A stretch of DNA of 64,000 bases, taken from the NCBI RefSeq assembly GCF_022458895.1, contig NZ_JAINFL010000002.1:124001-188000 (forward strand), given 5' to 3'. This document shows positions 37,001 through 44,863 of this stretch, one piece after another. Position 1 is the stretch's first letter, and each line of letters starts with the position of its first letter. The notes under the pieces are model-generated. The model was not told the DNA's origin, did not search any database, and saw nothing but the letters and a program-made list of their open reading frames with translations. Position numbers and translations under genes: made by a program. This stretch comes from Roseihalotalea indica. GTDB lineage: Bacteria > Bacteroidota > Bacteroidia > Cytophagales > Cyclobacteriaceae.

Positions 37001-37942
37001 ATGAAAAATCACAACGTATTTGTTTGCTTATTTCTAGGAGCGCTCATGGCGTGCACCCCTACCTCTTCCGAAGTCAAAGAGGCCTCTATGAGTCCGACGT
37101 CTAAAGCCTATTCGTCTTTTGCTGAAAAAATGAACCAGGAAGAGGCAGTCATCTCGGCGCATCGCGGCGACTGGTACCGCTATAGTGAGAACTCTCTTCC
37201 CGCTATAAAATCCTGTTTCGATGCGGGCATCGGGGTTATTGAGATTGATGTGCAGTTTACCCAAGATGATGTAGCCGTACTGATGCATGACAAAACCCTG
37301 GACCGCACTACCACTGGTTCTGGGCTGGTGGCTTATTATCCGCTGGATTCTTTGCAGAAGCTTTATTTGCGAGGAAGTGCTACCGGAGTGTTACCCTATA
37401 AAATTCCTACCTTAGAGGAAGTTCTGACACTTTATGACGGTAAAGATATCTACTTTAATATTGATAAGGTAACCGGCGATGCTGATCGCTACCAGAAGGT
37501 GCTTCAGCTTATGGAAAAGACCGGAACGCTGGATCAGGGAGTTTTCTGGGCACCTTACTCGTACGAAGAGGCTCAGCGTTACTTTGGTAACTATCTGGAA
37601 CAAACCAATGTAGTTCCGTTCATCACCGATAAGCTCATGCAAAGCGAAGACCCTATGCAGTTTGTTGACGGCTACATCGACCATCTGGATGTTCCGTTTG
37701 TTTACATTTGTTTATCAAAGCTTGATACCAAGGCACAAAACCTGATGAGCCACTTGAAAGAGCGGGACGTCAACCTGGGGTGTGCCCCTACCTGGGACCA
37801 TATGTCGTTTGGCTACTCGGACCGGGTGTCGCTGGCTGACCCGGAGCAGGGCTGGATAAAACTGAAAGAAATAGGTTTCAAATTTTTTGAAACCAACTAC
37901 CCATTTTACATGCAGGAAGCATTCTCTAAATATGCACCGTAG
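37001..37942 (+). CDS. Glycerophosphodiester phosphodiesterase family lipoprotein
   Basis: The 313-residue protein has a lipoprotein signal (VFVCLFLGALMAC, Cys18) and a GDPD TIM-barrel: His54-Arg55-Gly in AHRGDW, Glu63-Asn64, the metal ligands Glu81 and Asp83 in IEIDVQFTQDD, and His96 in LMHDKTLDRT. These are the full set of catalytic residues for hydrolysis of glycerophosphodiesters to glycerol-3-phosphate and an alcohol. Being the third gene of a tight SusC-SusD operon (2-base gap), it suggests that the locus imports a glycerophosphodiester, such as deacylated phospholipid headgroups or a glycerol-phosphate polymer. Confidence 0.9.
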   Translation: MKNHNVFVCLFLGALMACTPTSSEVKEASMSPTSKAYSSFAEKMNQEEAVISAHRGDWYRYSENSLPAIKSCFDAGIGVIEIDVQFTQDDVAVLMHDKTLDRTTTGSGLVAYYPLDSLQKLYLRGSATGVLPYKIPTLEEVLTLYDGKDIYFNIDKVTGDADRYQKVLQLMEKTGTLDQGVFWAPYSYEEAQRYFGNYLEQTNVVPFITDKLMQSEDPMQFVDGYIDHLDVPFVYICLSKLDTKAQNLMSHLKERDVNLGCAPTWDHMSFGYSDRVSLADPEQGWIKLKEIGFKFFETNYPFYMQEAFSKYAP

Positions 37943-37965
37943 CCCGGTAATTCAAAAAAACTAGC

Positions 37966-38006
37966 AAAAGGAGGTAGTCATAGGAGTTGCCTGACTATCT
38001 CCCTTT
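37966..38006. terminator. Bidirectional terminator between convergent genes
   Basis: AAAAGGAGGTAGTCA and TGACTATCTCCCTTT form a long, almost perfect stem (one bulge) with an 11-base loop. A-runs lie before it and after it, giving U-runs on the minus transcript and a short one on the plus transcript. It separates the phosphodiesterase gene (plus) from HMG-CoA reductase (minus). Confidence 0.75.
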
Positions 38007-38100
38007 AAAAAAATTAGTGTGCCGGTGATAATCGTCTATATTCACTATTTCCTATCTCACTGGCACTATTTAGCAAAGCAAGCGGGTACTTAACATTTCT

Positions 38101-39243
38101 CTACCGACCTAGCTTTTGGTGGGCACGCGCAAAATGCCCTTCAGCAATAGCCGCGCCGATGGATAGCTCTCCGGCCAGAGCTACCGCGGTCATAATCTCA
38201 GCCAATTTGTTGGCTTTACCAGCCCCATAGCAATCCATCATCTGTAAACATTCACGCTGAGTAGGTAGACCGGTGCCGCCACCCACACTTCCGATGATCA
38301 GATTGGGTAGGGTTAGGGATGCGTACAGGTCGCCCTGCGGAGTAACTTCGGCTCGCATAAAGCCAACCGAAGCTTCTGAAATACAGGCAACATCTTGCCC
38401 GGTAGAAAGAAACATAGCCGCCAGGCCGTTGGCAATATGTGCCTGGTTTCCGGTGCTGCCAGCCTTTATTTGCGACATGGTAGAGCTTTGCCAGAAGTCA
38501 ACCATATTTCTGGGAGTGGATTTTAGCACAATATTAACTATTCGCTCGGGAACGGTAACTTCTGCAATGACCCGCTTACCGCGCGTATGATTGAGCGATT
38601 GTCCGCCTACCTTTTTATCTCCGGAGGCGTTGCCTTCAATGTAGATTTTCTGAGGTTTTAACGGGGCATAGTCCTCTATAAAACTACACACTTTCTGACT
38701 ACAGATTGTCACCATGTTCTGCCCGCTGGCATCTCCGGTAGTGTATTCCAGGCAAAGAATTACCTCGTTTCCTTCCAGTACGGAGCGAACATTTTTTAAT
38801 ACTGCATAACGACTGGCACTTTCCGCCACCAGTTTTAGCGTATCCTGTTCGGATTCAACCCACTGTGTAAATGAAAAAGCTTCCTGTGCATTGGTAAATT
38901 TAAAGAGCGGACAACGCTGCACCGTTTCTTCCAATACCTTCGCCCAAAAACCACCACTTTGGCGTCCTGCACGCAACCCCCGGTTGTAGGATGCTACTAA
39001 TGCGCCTTCAGTAGTAGCCATTGGTATATCAAAATTGCCATTGGCATGATCTCCCTCAATGGTCAGTGGCCCGGCCATGCCTAAGGGAAGCATACACAAC
39101 CCTACAAAATGCTCAATATGCCCACTAAAGGTATCCCGACTAAGCTCTTCATTCAGCATAGTTGTATAGTGAAGAGAAGCCTCCGGTTGATCTTTTGCGT
39201 TTTGCTTTATTGAGGGTTTCGGCAATTTATTTATGTGATTCAT
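38101..39243 (-). CDS. Hydroxymethylglutaryl-CoA reductase
   Basis: The 380-residue enzyme matches HMG-CoA reductase: the catalytic Glu in IPMATTEGALVASYNRG, the NAD(P)-binding GDASGQNM (usually GDAMGMNM, so two substitutions), the catalytic Lys in GNASGDKKV, the catalytic Asp in STGQDVA, the glycine loop IIGSVGGGTGLPTQ and the C-terminal His region AEGHFARAHQ. It makes mevalonate, so the organism probably builds isoprenoids by the mevalonate route; no other pathway gene is in the window. The N-terminus (about 30 residues) looks unstructured. Class and cofactor cannot be fixed by eye; the combination resembles class I more than class II. Confidence 0.9.
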   Translation of the reverse strand: MNHINKLPKPSIKQNAKDQPEASLHYTTMLNEELSRDTFSGHIEHFVGLCMLPLGMAGPLTIEGDHANGNFDIPMATTEGALVASYNRGLRAGRQSGGFWAKVLEETVQRCPLFKFTNAQEAFSFTQWVESEQDTLKLVAESASRYAVLKNVRSVLEGNEVILCLEYTTGDASGQNMVTICSQKVCSFIEDYAPLKPQKIYIEGNASGDKKVGGQSLNHTRGKRVIAEVTVPERIVNIVLKSTPRNMVDFWQSSTMSQIKAGSTGNQAHIANGLAAMFLSTGQDVACISEASVGFMRAEVTPQGDLYASLTLPNLIIGSVGGGTGLPTQRECLQMMDCYGAGKANKLAEIMTAVALAGELSIGAAIAEGHFARAHQKLGR

Positions 39244-40036
39244 ATTTGAATGTTATGTTTCCTTTTGGCCATTTGTTTGGCCTTACTAGTATTGTCGAGT
39301 AACGTTAATGACCGTACTGGCAAACGCGTTTGGTTCCTTCATAGTTGGGTGAGTAAGCGGAATACTCGAAGAATCTTAAAAATTTATCCTGGGTTTAGGG
39401 TGCTTAATTTCTAATAAGTCTATCGACAAGTCTACCGAAAACGCATTGCTATGCTACTTTGGCAGTGCAGCCTGTGCATAATAATCTGTCGAGACCGAGA
39501 ATTGGGTAGTAAAGAAAAAAACATTCGCAGATTTAATTTTTACAGCAATTTTTGGAGTTAGAAGATCAGTAATATTGTATTATTTCGCCAGGCAGTGCGC
39601 CAAATTTATAATCATGCAGTCTATGTATAGGATAAAAGGCTTATAATATTTATGCTTAACAAACCTTTGCCAAGTAGACATATAGTAAATAAGGCCAATA
39701 TAGATTTTTGATTATAAGCGAATTGTTGAAGGAAAATGTTTTAATGCTTTGCGATTTTAATCCTTTTAATGAGGGGCATGAGTATGGGAAAGAGATGAAG
39801 CACCTACGATAAAAATAGGCGCTTCACTACTTACAAGTCACTTTGAAACATACATCAGCAGACTATGCGCATTAAGGATAGAAAAAATGAACCTTATTTA
39901 TTAATTCATTTTGTTCATTTAGCCAGTATTAGGTTTAAACCCAAGGCTGAAAAATACATTACAGTTGGTTTGTTAGGTTTATTTTGTGCTCTTCTATAGG
40001 CTTATACTATAAGCCAGTATGGCTAGCAAATAACAA
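39244..40036. other. 793-base intergenic region with repeat copy and hairpin
   Basis: No intact ORF or RNA gene is recognisable. It contains the second copy of the 29-bp repeat (39925-39953) and a palindrome GGCTTATACTATAAGCC at 39999-40015, which lies just beyond the stop of the ATP-grasp gene and could act as its transcript end although no U-run follows. Confidence 0.45.
39925..39953. repeat. 29-bp imperfect dispersed repeat, copy 2
   Basis: Matches 471-499 at 25 of 29 bases in the same orientation; see that entry. The core is AGGTTTAAACCCAAGG followed by CTGAAAA. Confidence 0.4.
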
Positions 40037-41083
40037 TTAGTCCATAATGGCCAGGTTTTTATTAGTGATGTCAGTTCCGTATACTTTTTTGAAATAGACC
40101 TTCTTTTCAATCGCCTCAATAACGGTGGGAAAGAACTCGGTGCCCTGCTGTATTCCGGCTGACATCATCCCGCCTGGGCTAAACACATTGATCTCCATCA
40201 GTTTGTTGCCTACAATGTCTAGTCCGACCATAAAAAGGCCATCCTGCACCAGTTTGGGGCGCACGGCTTCAGCCAGGCGAAGCATTTCATCGGTGATTTC
40301 TACTTTCTCTGGAGTTCCACCAGCGTGCATGTTGCTTCGAAACTCGCCTTCTTTCGTTGCCCGTTTAAACGCCGCAATTTTACCATCGTTCTCCAGTGGT
40401 CGGCCGTTCATCAGGAACATACGGGTGTCGCCATCTTTGGCAGCAGGCAGATACTCTTGGGCAATGGCAAATCCGTTTCGGCAAATAGCCTCTACGATTT
40501 GGTTGAGGTTAGCCGCCTCTTTTCCTTTTACCAGAAATACATCTTTTCCCCCCGAGCCCTGAAGCGGTTTTAACACAATCTTATTCTTACATTCTTCATG
40601 AAAGCGGCGGATGTCCTCCACATCGCGGGAAATGATGGTTCGGGGCCGAACAAGCTCAGGAAAGTGTTGGAAGTACATTTTGTTCAGCGCATCGTGCAGG
40701 GAGTTCGGATGGTTCAGCACGATTACGCCCTGAAGCATGGCAATTTTTCCGAAGATTACCCCAGCATTCTGTGCCCAGGGGCGTGTTTCCCGGTCGTCCG
40801 AAGGGTCGTTCCGGATGAATAGCACGTCTAAATTTTCAGAGGTGATTTTTACTCGCTCAGCTTTCGGATCCTGCATGTCTTTCAGCATGGCTTCGGTAGA
40901 TTTTACTCCTTCTTCTACCCGATGCGCATTGGCGGCCATATGTCCGTCAGGCAAGTAGACAAGTTCTCCTACGCCAATGAGGAAAGCTTCGTGCCCCATC
41001 TGCATGGCTTGAAACGCCAAATTAACGGTGGTATAAGTATGGATTTCGGTAGCAATGTCATTAACAATGAATCCTATTTTCAT
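40037..41083 (-). CDS. ATP-grasp ligase, glutathione-synthetase-like
   Basis: The 348-residue protein has the two-domain layout of prokaryotic glutathione synthetase (GshB/RimK): an N-terminal domain MKIGFIVNDIATEIHTYTTV, then LDVLFIRNDPSDDRE, and the ATP-grasp fold with VLKPLQGSGGKDVFLV, RMFLMNGRPL, HAGGTPEKVEIT, VGLDIVGNKLMEINVFSPGG. The Glu/Asn of MEIN are the Mg-binding residues. It joins an amino acid or peptide to a carboxylate using ATP; true glutathione synthesis is not certain because no gshA is nearby. It lies 44 bases after a DUF1704 gene, probably in one operon. Confidence 0.85.
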   Translation of the reverse strand: MKIGFIVNDIATEIHTYTTVNLAFQAMQMGHEAFLIGVGELVYLPDGHMAANAHRVEEGVKSTEAMLKDMQDPKAERVKITSENLDVLFIRNDPSDDRETRPWAQNAGVIFGKIAMLQGVIVLNHPNSLHDALNKMYFQHFPELVRPRTIISRDVEDIRRFHEECKNKIVLKPLQGSGGKDVFLVKGKEAANLNQIVEAICRNGFAIAQEYLPAAKDGDTRMFLMNGRPLENDGKIAAFKRATKEGEFRSNMHAGGTPEKVEITDEMLRLAEAVRPKLVQDGLFMVGLDIVGNKLMEINVFSPGGMMSAGIQQGTEFFPTVIEAIEKKVYFKKVYGTDITNKNLAIMD

Positions 41084-41127
41084 GGTATTGGTCAGATTAG
41101 TTTAAAAAATGGATGTTGATTAAAAAA

Positions 41128-42960
41128 TTAGCTGGCAATTTCTGATACAATATCGTTTACGTTGTTTTTCTTACGCAGTTCGGCTAAGCGTTGTTGAGCG
41201 GCATCATCAAACCAATATCGGGGGCGAATAGCCGGTGGATGCAGAATACCCCGCTCACGCAGCGCTTGTATTACCTCAATATGCTTAACGGCAATTTTTC
41301 CCATGAGTAAAGGTTCTAAACTACCGCCTTTCCGTAAGTGTTGTAAAACTTTAAAAAAACCTCGCAGATAGATCAGGTCTTTGGTAAAACCACCGGATTG
41401 GTAGATACGAGCTACCGTATTGAAGGCCGTACGAGGGTGGAATTTGTGTTTTTCAGTTAACAGCGCAAAAGTATCGCGGAAGGGGGTGTGGTTCATTCGT
41501 TCATACGCAACCACTACCCGGGCGGCCAGTAGGCGCATGCGCAGTGGGTCCATGCCTCCGGTCAGGTATTCGGATAGTACGGCCAGTCCTTCCTGCAACT
41601 CATCATAGTCGGCCAGGCCAAGCCGCAGCAATTGAATGGGTTGTTGAGAACCATTATAGTAAGTCAGTACGTGAGTCCCAACCTCATGTTGAATCAGGGC
41701 ATCTACCCGATGGTCCCGCAGGATCATCTTGGATGGAATGTATAACTCACCCCGCGATACCATCAAGCCTGGAATACTGGATTTTAAGTGAATTTTTGAC
41801 TTAAAATCTGGGTTCTGTTGCTGAAAGTAAGCGAATTCCTCTTCTACCCGGCTGGCAAATTGCCGAGCGGAAAAGGTGCCTTTTTGCGTTTTCTCTACCG
41901 GAATTTCTTTTAGCAGCATGTTGGCTAACGACAACAGCTTTTCATCAATACTTTTGTATAATCGAAGGCTGCTGTATAAAAAGTCTTCGGTGCCTCGCTC
42001 CCGCAGCATGTCCAGTTGCTTATCCAGTTCTCTACGCTTATCCCGCAGTAAAAAGGCCAGCGTTGGGTCATGTACATCGTCAATACGCACCTGATATAAG
42101 GCATGCTTACGTTCTTCGGGGTCTACCGGGAGTATGGGATAGTAAAAAGTGGGCATTTTCTGGTAGCCCTCCTCTTTAAACTTTTTCCAGGCTGAATTCA
42201 GGTTGATGGCCGATACCAGCATCAGGAACTCAAAAGACCGCTCAATCTCATACAGTTGCTTATCAGCCTCCCAAAAGGCATCATCTACCGTAGTGCGCCC
42301 CAAGGTGCGGGGATGGGTTACTTCATAAGTGGTTTGTACCCGCAAAAAGGTGTACGATGCCTGCCGAAGGGCCTCCGAAAACAGATCGCGAAAGTTGCGC
42401 AGGAGTACCGGGTATGACTCTTCCTGCTGAGGGCGGGCAAACATGCTCGGTAGTCGTATTTGAATCCAGATGCTTCCGGTTTGTTTCAGTAATTTTAGAT
42501 TTGGCAGCGTTGGCTTGGTTACTTCGTGAGAAGAAACCGTGAGCGTATTATAAAGCGTTTTGAACGGGGATAGCGCTTCTTTCAGGGCCTTTACGGTGGC
42601 CTGGCTTTTCTCCTGAAAATACGAGATTTGCAAATCAGTGCTGGACGACGCATCAAAAAGGATATCCAGTAAGAGAAAGGAACCATACTTACCGGCTCGT
42701 GCTTTCATCAGCTCATCAATATAAATCTGGGCCTGGTCGCTTGCATCCGGTCTGGCTGGCACAATCAGGTACGATGTTTCACCCCGCACCAGGCTACTGA
42801 CCTCCAGGGCGGCTTCGGGTTGGTGAAACACAATCAAGAGAGGAACCGGGAGGTCTAACTGTAGCCAGTAATCTTTGTCCAGTGCTTGTTGAATGGGTTG
42901 CTCCTGGGTAATGGCAGCTAAAATTTCTTCTTCTTCCGTGCTTTTTTCGGTCTGTTGCAT
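41128..42960 (-). CDS. DUF1704 / QEGLA-motif putative zinc metalloprotein
   Basis: The ATG at 42960 is preferred over an upstream TTG. The 610-residue protein contains HEVGTH at 425-430, a gluzincin-like zinc/catalytic motif, followed 31 residues on by the eponymous QEGLA (456-460) with a third possible ligand Glu in LAVLSEY. Proteins of this family are annotated 'flavohemoglobin expression-modulating QEGLA motif protein'; the same DUF1704 domain occurs in eukaryotic tubulin tyrosine carboxypeptidases (MATCAP), so a peptidase activity that removes a C-terminal residue is plausible. No signal peptide, so cytoplasmic. The pairing with a glutathione-synthetase-like ligase suggests a make-and-trim pair. 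Confidence 0.85.
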   Translation of the reverse strand: MQQTEKSTEEEEILAAITQEQPIQQALDKDYWLQLDLPVPLLIVFHQPEAALEVSSLVRGETSYLIVPARPDASDQAQIYIDELMKARAGKYGSFLLLDILFDASSSTDLQISYFQEKSQATVKALKEALSPFKTLYNTLTVSSHEVTKPTLPNLKLLKQTGSIWIQIRLPSMFARPQQEESYPVLLRNFRDLFSEALRQASYTFLRVQTTYEVTHPRTLGRTTVDDAFWEADKQLYEIERSFEFLMLVSAINLNSAWKKFKEEGYQKMPTFYYPILPVDPEERKHALYQVRIDDVHDPTLAFLLRDKRRELDKQLDMLRERGTEDFLYSSLRLYKSIDEKLLSLANMLLKEIPVEKTQKGTFSARQFASRVEEEFAYFQQQNPDFKSKIHLKSSIPGLMVSRGELYIPSKMILRDHRVDALIQHEVGTHVLTYYNGSQQPIQLLRLGLADYDELQEGLAVLSEYLTGGMDPLRMRLLAARVVVAYERMNHTPFRDTFALLTEKHKFHPRTAFNTVARIYQSGGFTKDLIYLRGFFKVLQHLRKGGSLEPLLMGKIAVKHIEVIQALRERGILHPPAIRPRYWFDDAAQQRLAELRKKNNVNDIVSEIAS

Positions 42961-43038
42961 AGTCCTATAAACCAAAAGCTTTACCTGATGTTCCCGGCAT
43001 AATACTAACTTTTTTTACTTCGACTGGTTGAAGTACCT

Positions 43039-43815
43039 ATGAATACTGCAAAATCCGTATCAACCGCACGCTGGGGAGTGCTGGCATTTTTTGTCATCAC
43101 CATACTCATGAACTACCTCTCCCAAAGTGTATTATTTGACGGACAAACGATCGGTGGTGTTTCTGACAAATACAGCACACTCATCACTCCGGCCGGATAC
43201 GCTTTTAGCATTTGGGGATTGATTTATCTGACGCTGGGTGCCTACGTGTATTATCAGACTTTTCAGGCGAGTCCTGAATATAATATATTTGACCGCATTG
43301 CTCCTCCCCTCATCCTGAACCTGATTGCCAACAGTTTGTGGCTGGTTGCTTTCCAATCAGAGTATATCGCCCTTAGTGCTTTACTCATGTTGGTGATTCT
43401 GGCTACTCTGATTATAATTACGATACAATGGGTGAAGGATCGCGCATTACCAACCCACCTCAAGGTCAAAGTGCGTATCCCGTTCAGCTTGTATTTGGGT
43501 TGGATTTCGGTAGCGACCATCGTGAACCTGAGTGTGCTGGCAAAGTATACCGAATGGAATGTGCTTGGCCTCAGCGAACCAACCTGGGTGGTAATTATGA
43601 CTACCGTAGGTGTTGCTTTGGCAGTGCTGATCTTACTGGCTACTCACGATGTTGTGTATCCGTTGGTCTTTGTATGGGCTTATATCGCTATTGCGGTAGC
43701 CCAGCCCGAATCTGAGCATATTCGCCTGGCAGCATTGGGCTGGGCGGTGGTGTTGCTTATTATTGATGCAGCGTATTTTATTCGCCAGCGGCAAAGAAAA
43801 AAAGTGTTAGCCTGA
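43039..43815 (+). CDS. TspO/MBR-related multi-spanning membrane protein
   Basis: The 258-residue protein has about seven hydrophobic helices and the motif SDKYSTLITPAGYAFSIWGL, which matches the long TspO-like ('tryptophan-rich sensory') group with its conserved Pro, Phe and Trp. Further segments NLIANSLWLVAFQSEY and FSLYLGWISVATIVNL correspond to TspO helices II-IV. The family binds tetrapyrroles or sterols and can affect stress responses; the role here is unknown. A basic tail (RQRQRKK) ends the protein in the cytoplasm. Confidence 0.75.
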   Translation: MNTAKSVSTARWGVLAFFVITILMNYLSQSVLFDGQTIGGVSDKYSTLITPAGYAFSIWGLIYLTLGAYVYYQTFQASPEYNIFDRIAPPLILNLIANSLWLVAFQSEYIALSALLMLVILATLIIITIQWVKDRALPTHLKVKVRIPFSLYLGWISVATIVNLSVLAKYTEWNVLGLSEPTWVVIMTTVGVALAVLILLATHDVVYPLVFVWAYIAIAVAQPESEHIRLAALGWAVVLLIIDAAYFIRQRQRKKVLA

Positions 43816-43971
43816 TAAAAAGAAAAAATATTGCCCTCCAACAAGCTAAAATCACTATCATGTACATCAACCCGGTTATCAAATAAAAAGAGGGGATGCT
43901 TATGCGTTTCCCAACCTCAATTTTCATTCAGTCATCCGGACGGCTTTCCGTCTTTAATGTTATTGTAATCT

Positions 43972-44787
43972 ATGCAAGAATGGTTTAAGGAACTCAATCC
44001 GATTATGCAAGCCTTGCTGGCTACCTGTTTTACCTGGTTTGTTACTGCCTTAGGTGCCAGTGCGGTTTTTTTCTTTAAAAGAATTGATCGTAAAGTGCTG
44101 GATGGCATGCTGGGGTTTGCCGCCGGAGTAATGATTGCGGCCAGCTTCTGGTCATTGCTGGCACCGGCTATTGAGATGGCCGAGGAATCGGGAGACGTAG
44201 CATCCTGGATTCCGGCTACGGTGGGTTTCCTGGTAGGCGGAGCATTTCTGTTTGGTATTGACCGGCTTATTCCTCACCTGCATCTGGGCTTTCCTACCAG
44301 CGAGGCAGAGGGAATAAAAACCGAGTGGCACCGCAGTGTTTTGCTGGTACTGGCTATTACCCTGCACAATATTCCGGAAGGGCTAGCCGTGGGCGTGGCC
44401 TTTGGTGCTTTAGCATCCGACATTTCTTATTCCTCTTATGGGGCAGCAGTGGCCTTAGCCGTTGGCATTGGGATTCAGAACTTTCCGGAAGGATTATCGG
44501 TGTCTGTACCTTTACGACGGGAAGGTTTCTCTCGCCGAAAAAGCTTTTGGTACGGGCAGCTCTCCGGGTTTGTAGAACCCATTGCCGGAGTGATTGGCGC
44601 CGCGGCCGTCATCATGATCAAACCCTTATTACCGTATGCTCTCTCTTTCGCCGCCGGAGCCATGATTTTTGTAGTAGTGGAGGAATTAATCCCCGAATCT
44701 CAACTTAATAAAAACACCGACATAGCTACCTTAGGCGCTATGCTCGGCTTTGCCATCATGATGACCCTGGACGTTGCCCTAGGGTAG
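43972..44787 (+). CDS. ZIP-family (GufA-type) divalent metal transporter
   Basis: The 271-residue membrane protein has eight predicted helices with the ZIP metal-binding signatures [11 protein letters not shown] (helix IV) and [13 protein letters not shown] (helix V), plus the short His-containing loop IPHLHLGF before helix IV. It moves zinc or similar metals into the cytoplasm. A small hairpin (GACGG-CTTT-CCGTC, 43940-43953) lies 20 bases before the start and may be the tail of the previous transcript or a leader element. Confidence 0.92.
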   Translation: MQEWFKELNPIMQALLATCFTWFVTALGASAVFFFKRIDRKVLDGMLGFAAGVMIAASFWSLLAPAIEMAEESGDVASWIPATVGFLVGGAFLFGIDRLIPHLHLGFPTSEAEGIKTEWHRSVLLVLAITLHNIPEGLAVGVAFGALASDISYSSYGAAVALAVGIGIQNFPEGLSVSVPLRREGFSRRKSFWYGQLSGFVEPIAGVIGAAAVIMIKPLLPYALSFAAGAMIFVVVEELIPESQLNKNTDIATLGAMLGFAIMMTLDVALG

Positions 44788-44794
44788 TGCGGGA

Positions 44795-44860
44795 GGCTGG
44801 GGGCTTGGCGCACGGGTGTACTCACTCCTTACTCGCAGCACCAAGCCCCCGGCCCCCAGC
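44795..44860. terminator. GC-rich inverted repeat between convergent genes
   Basis: GGGGGCTTGG at 44799-44808 pairs perfectly with CCAAGCCCCC at 44841-44850, with further partial pairing outside (GGCT / GGCCCCCAGC). The loop of about 32 bases is long. It lies exactly between the ZIP gene and the convergent permease gene and probably ends both transcripts; it is far richer in GC than its surroundings. Confidence 0.55.
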
Positions 44861-44863
44861 TCT

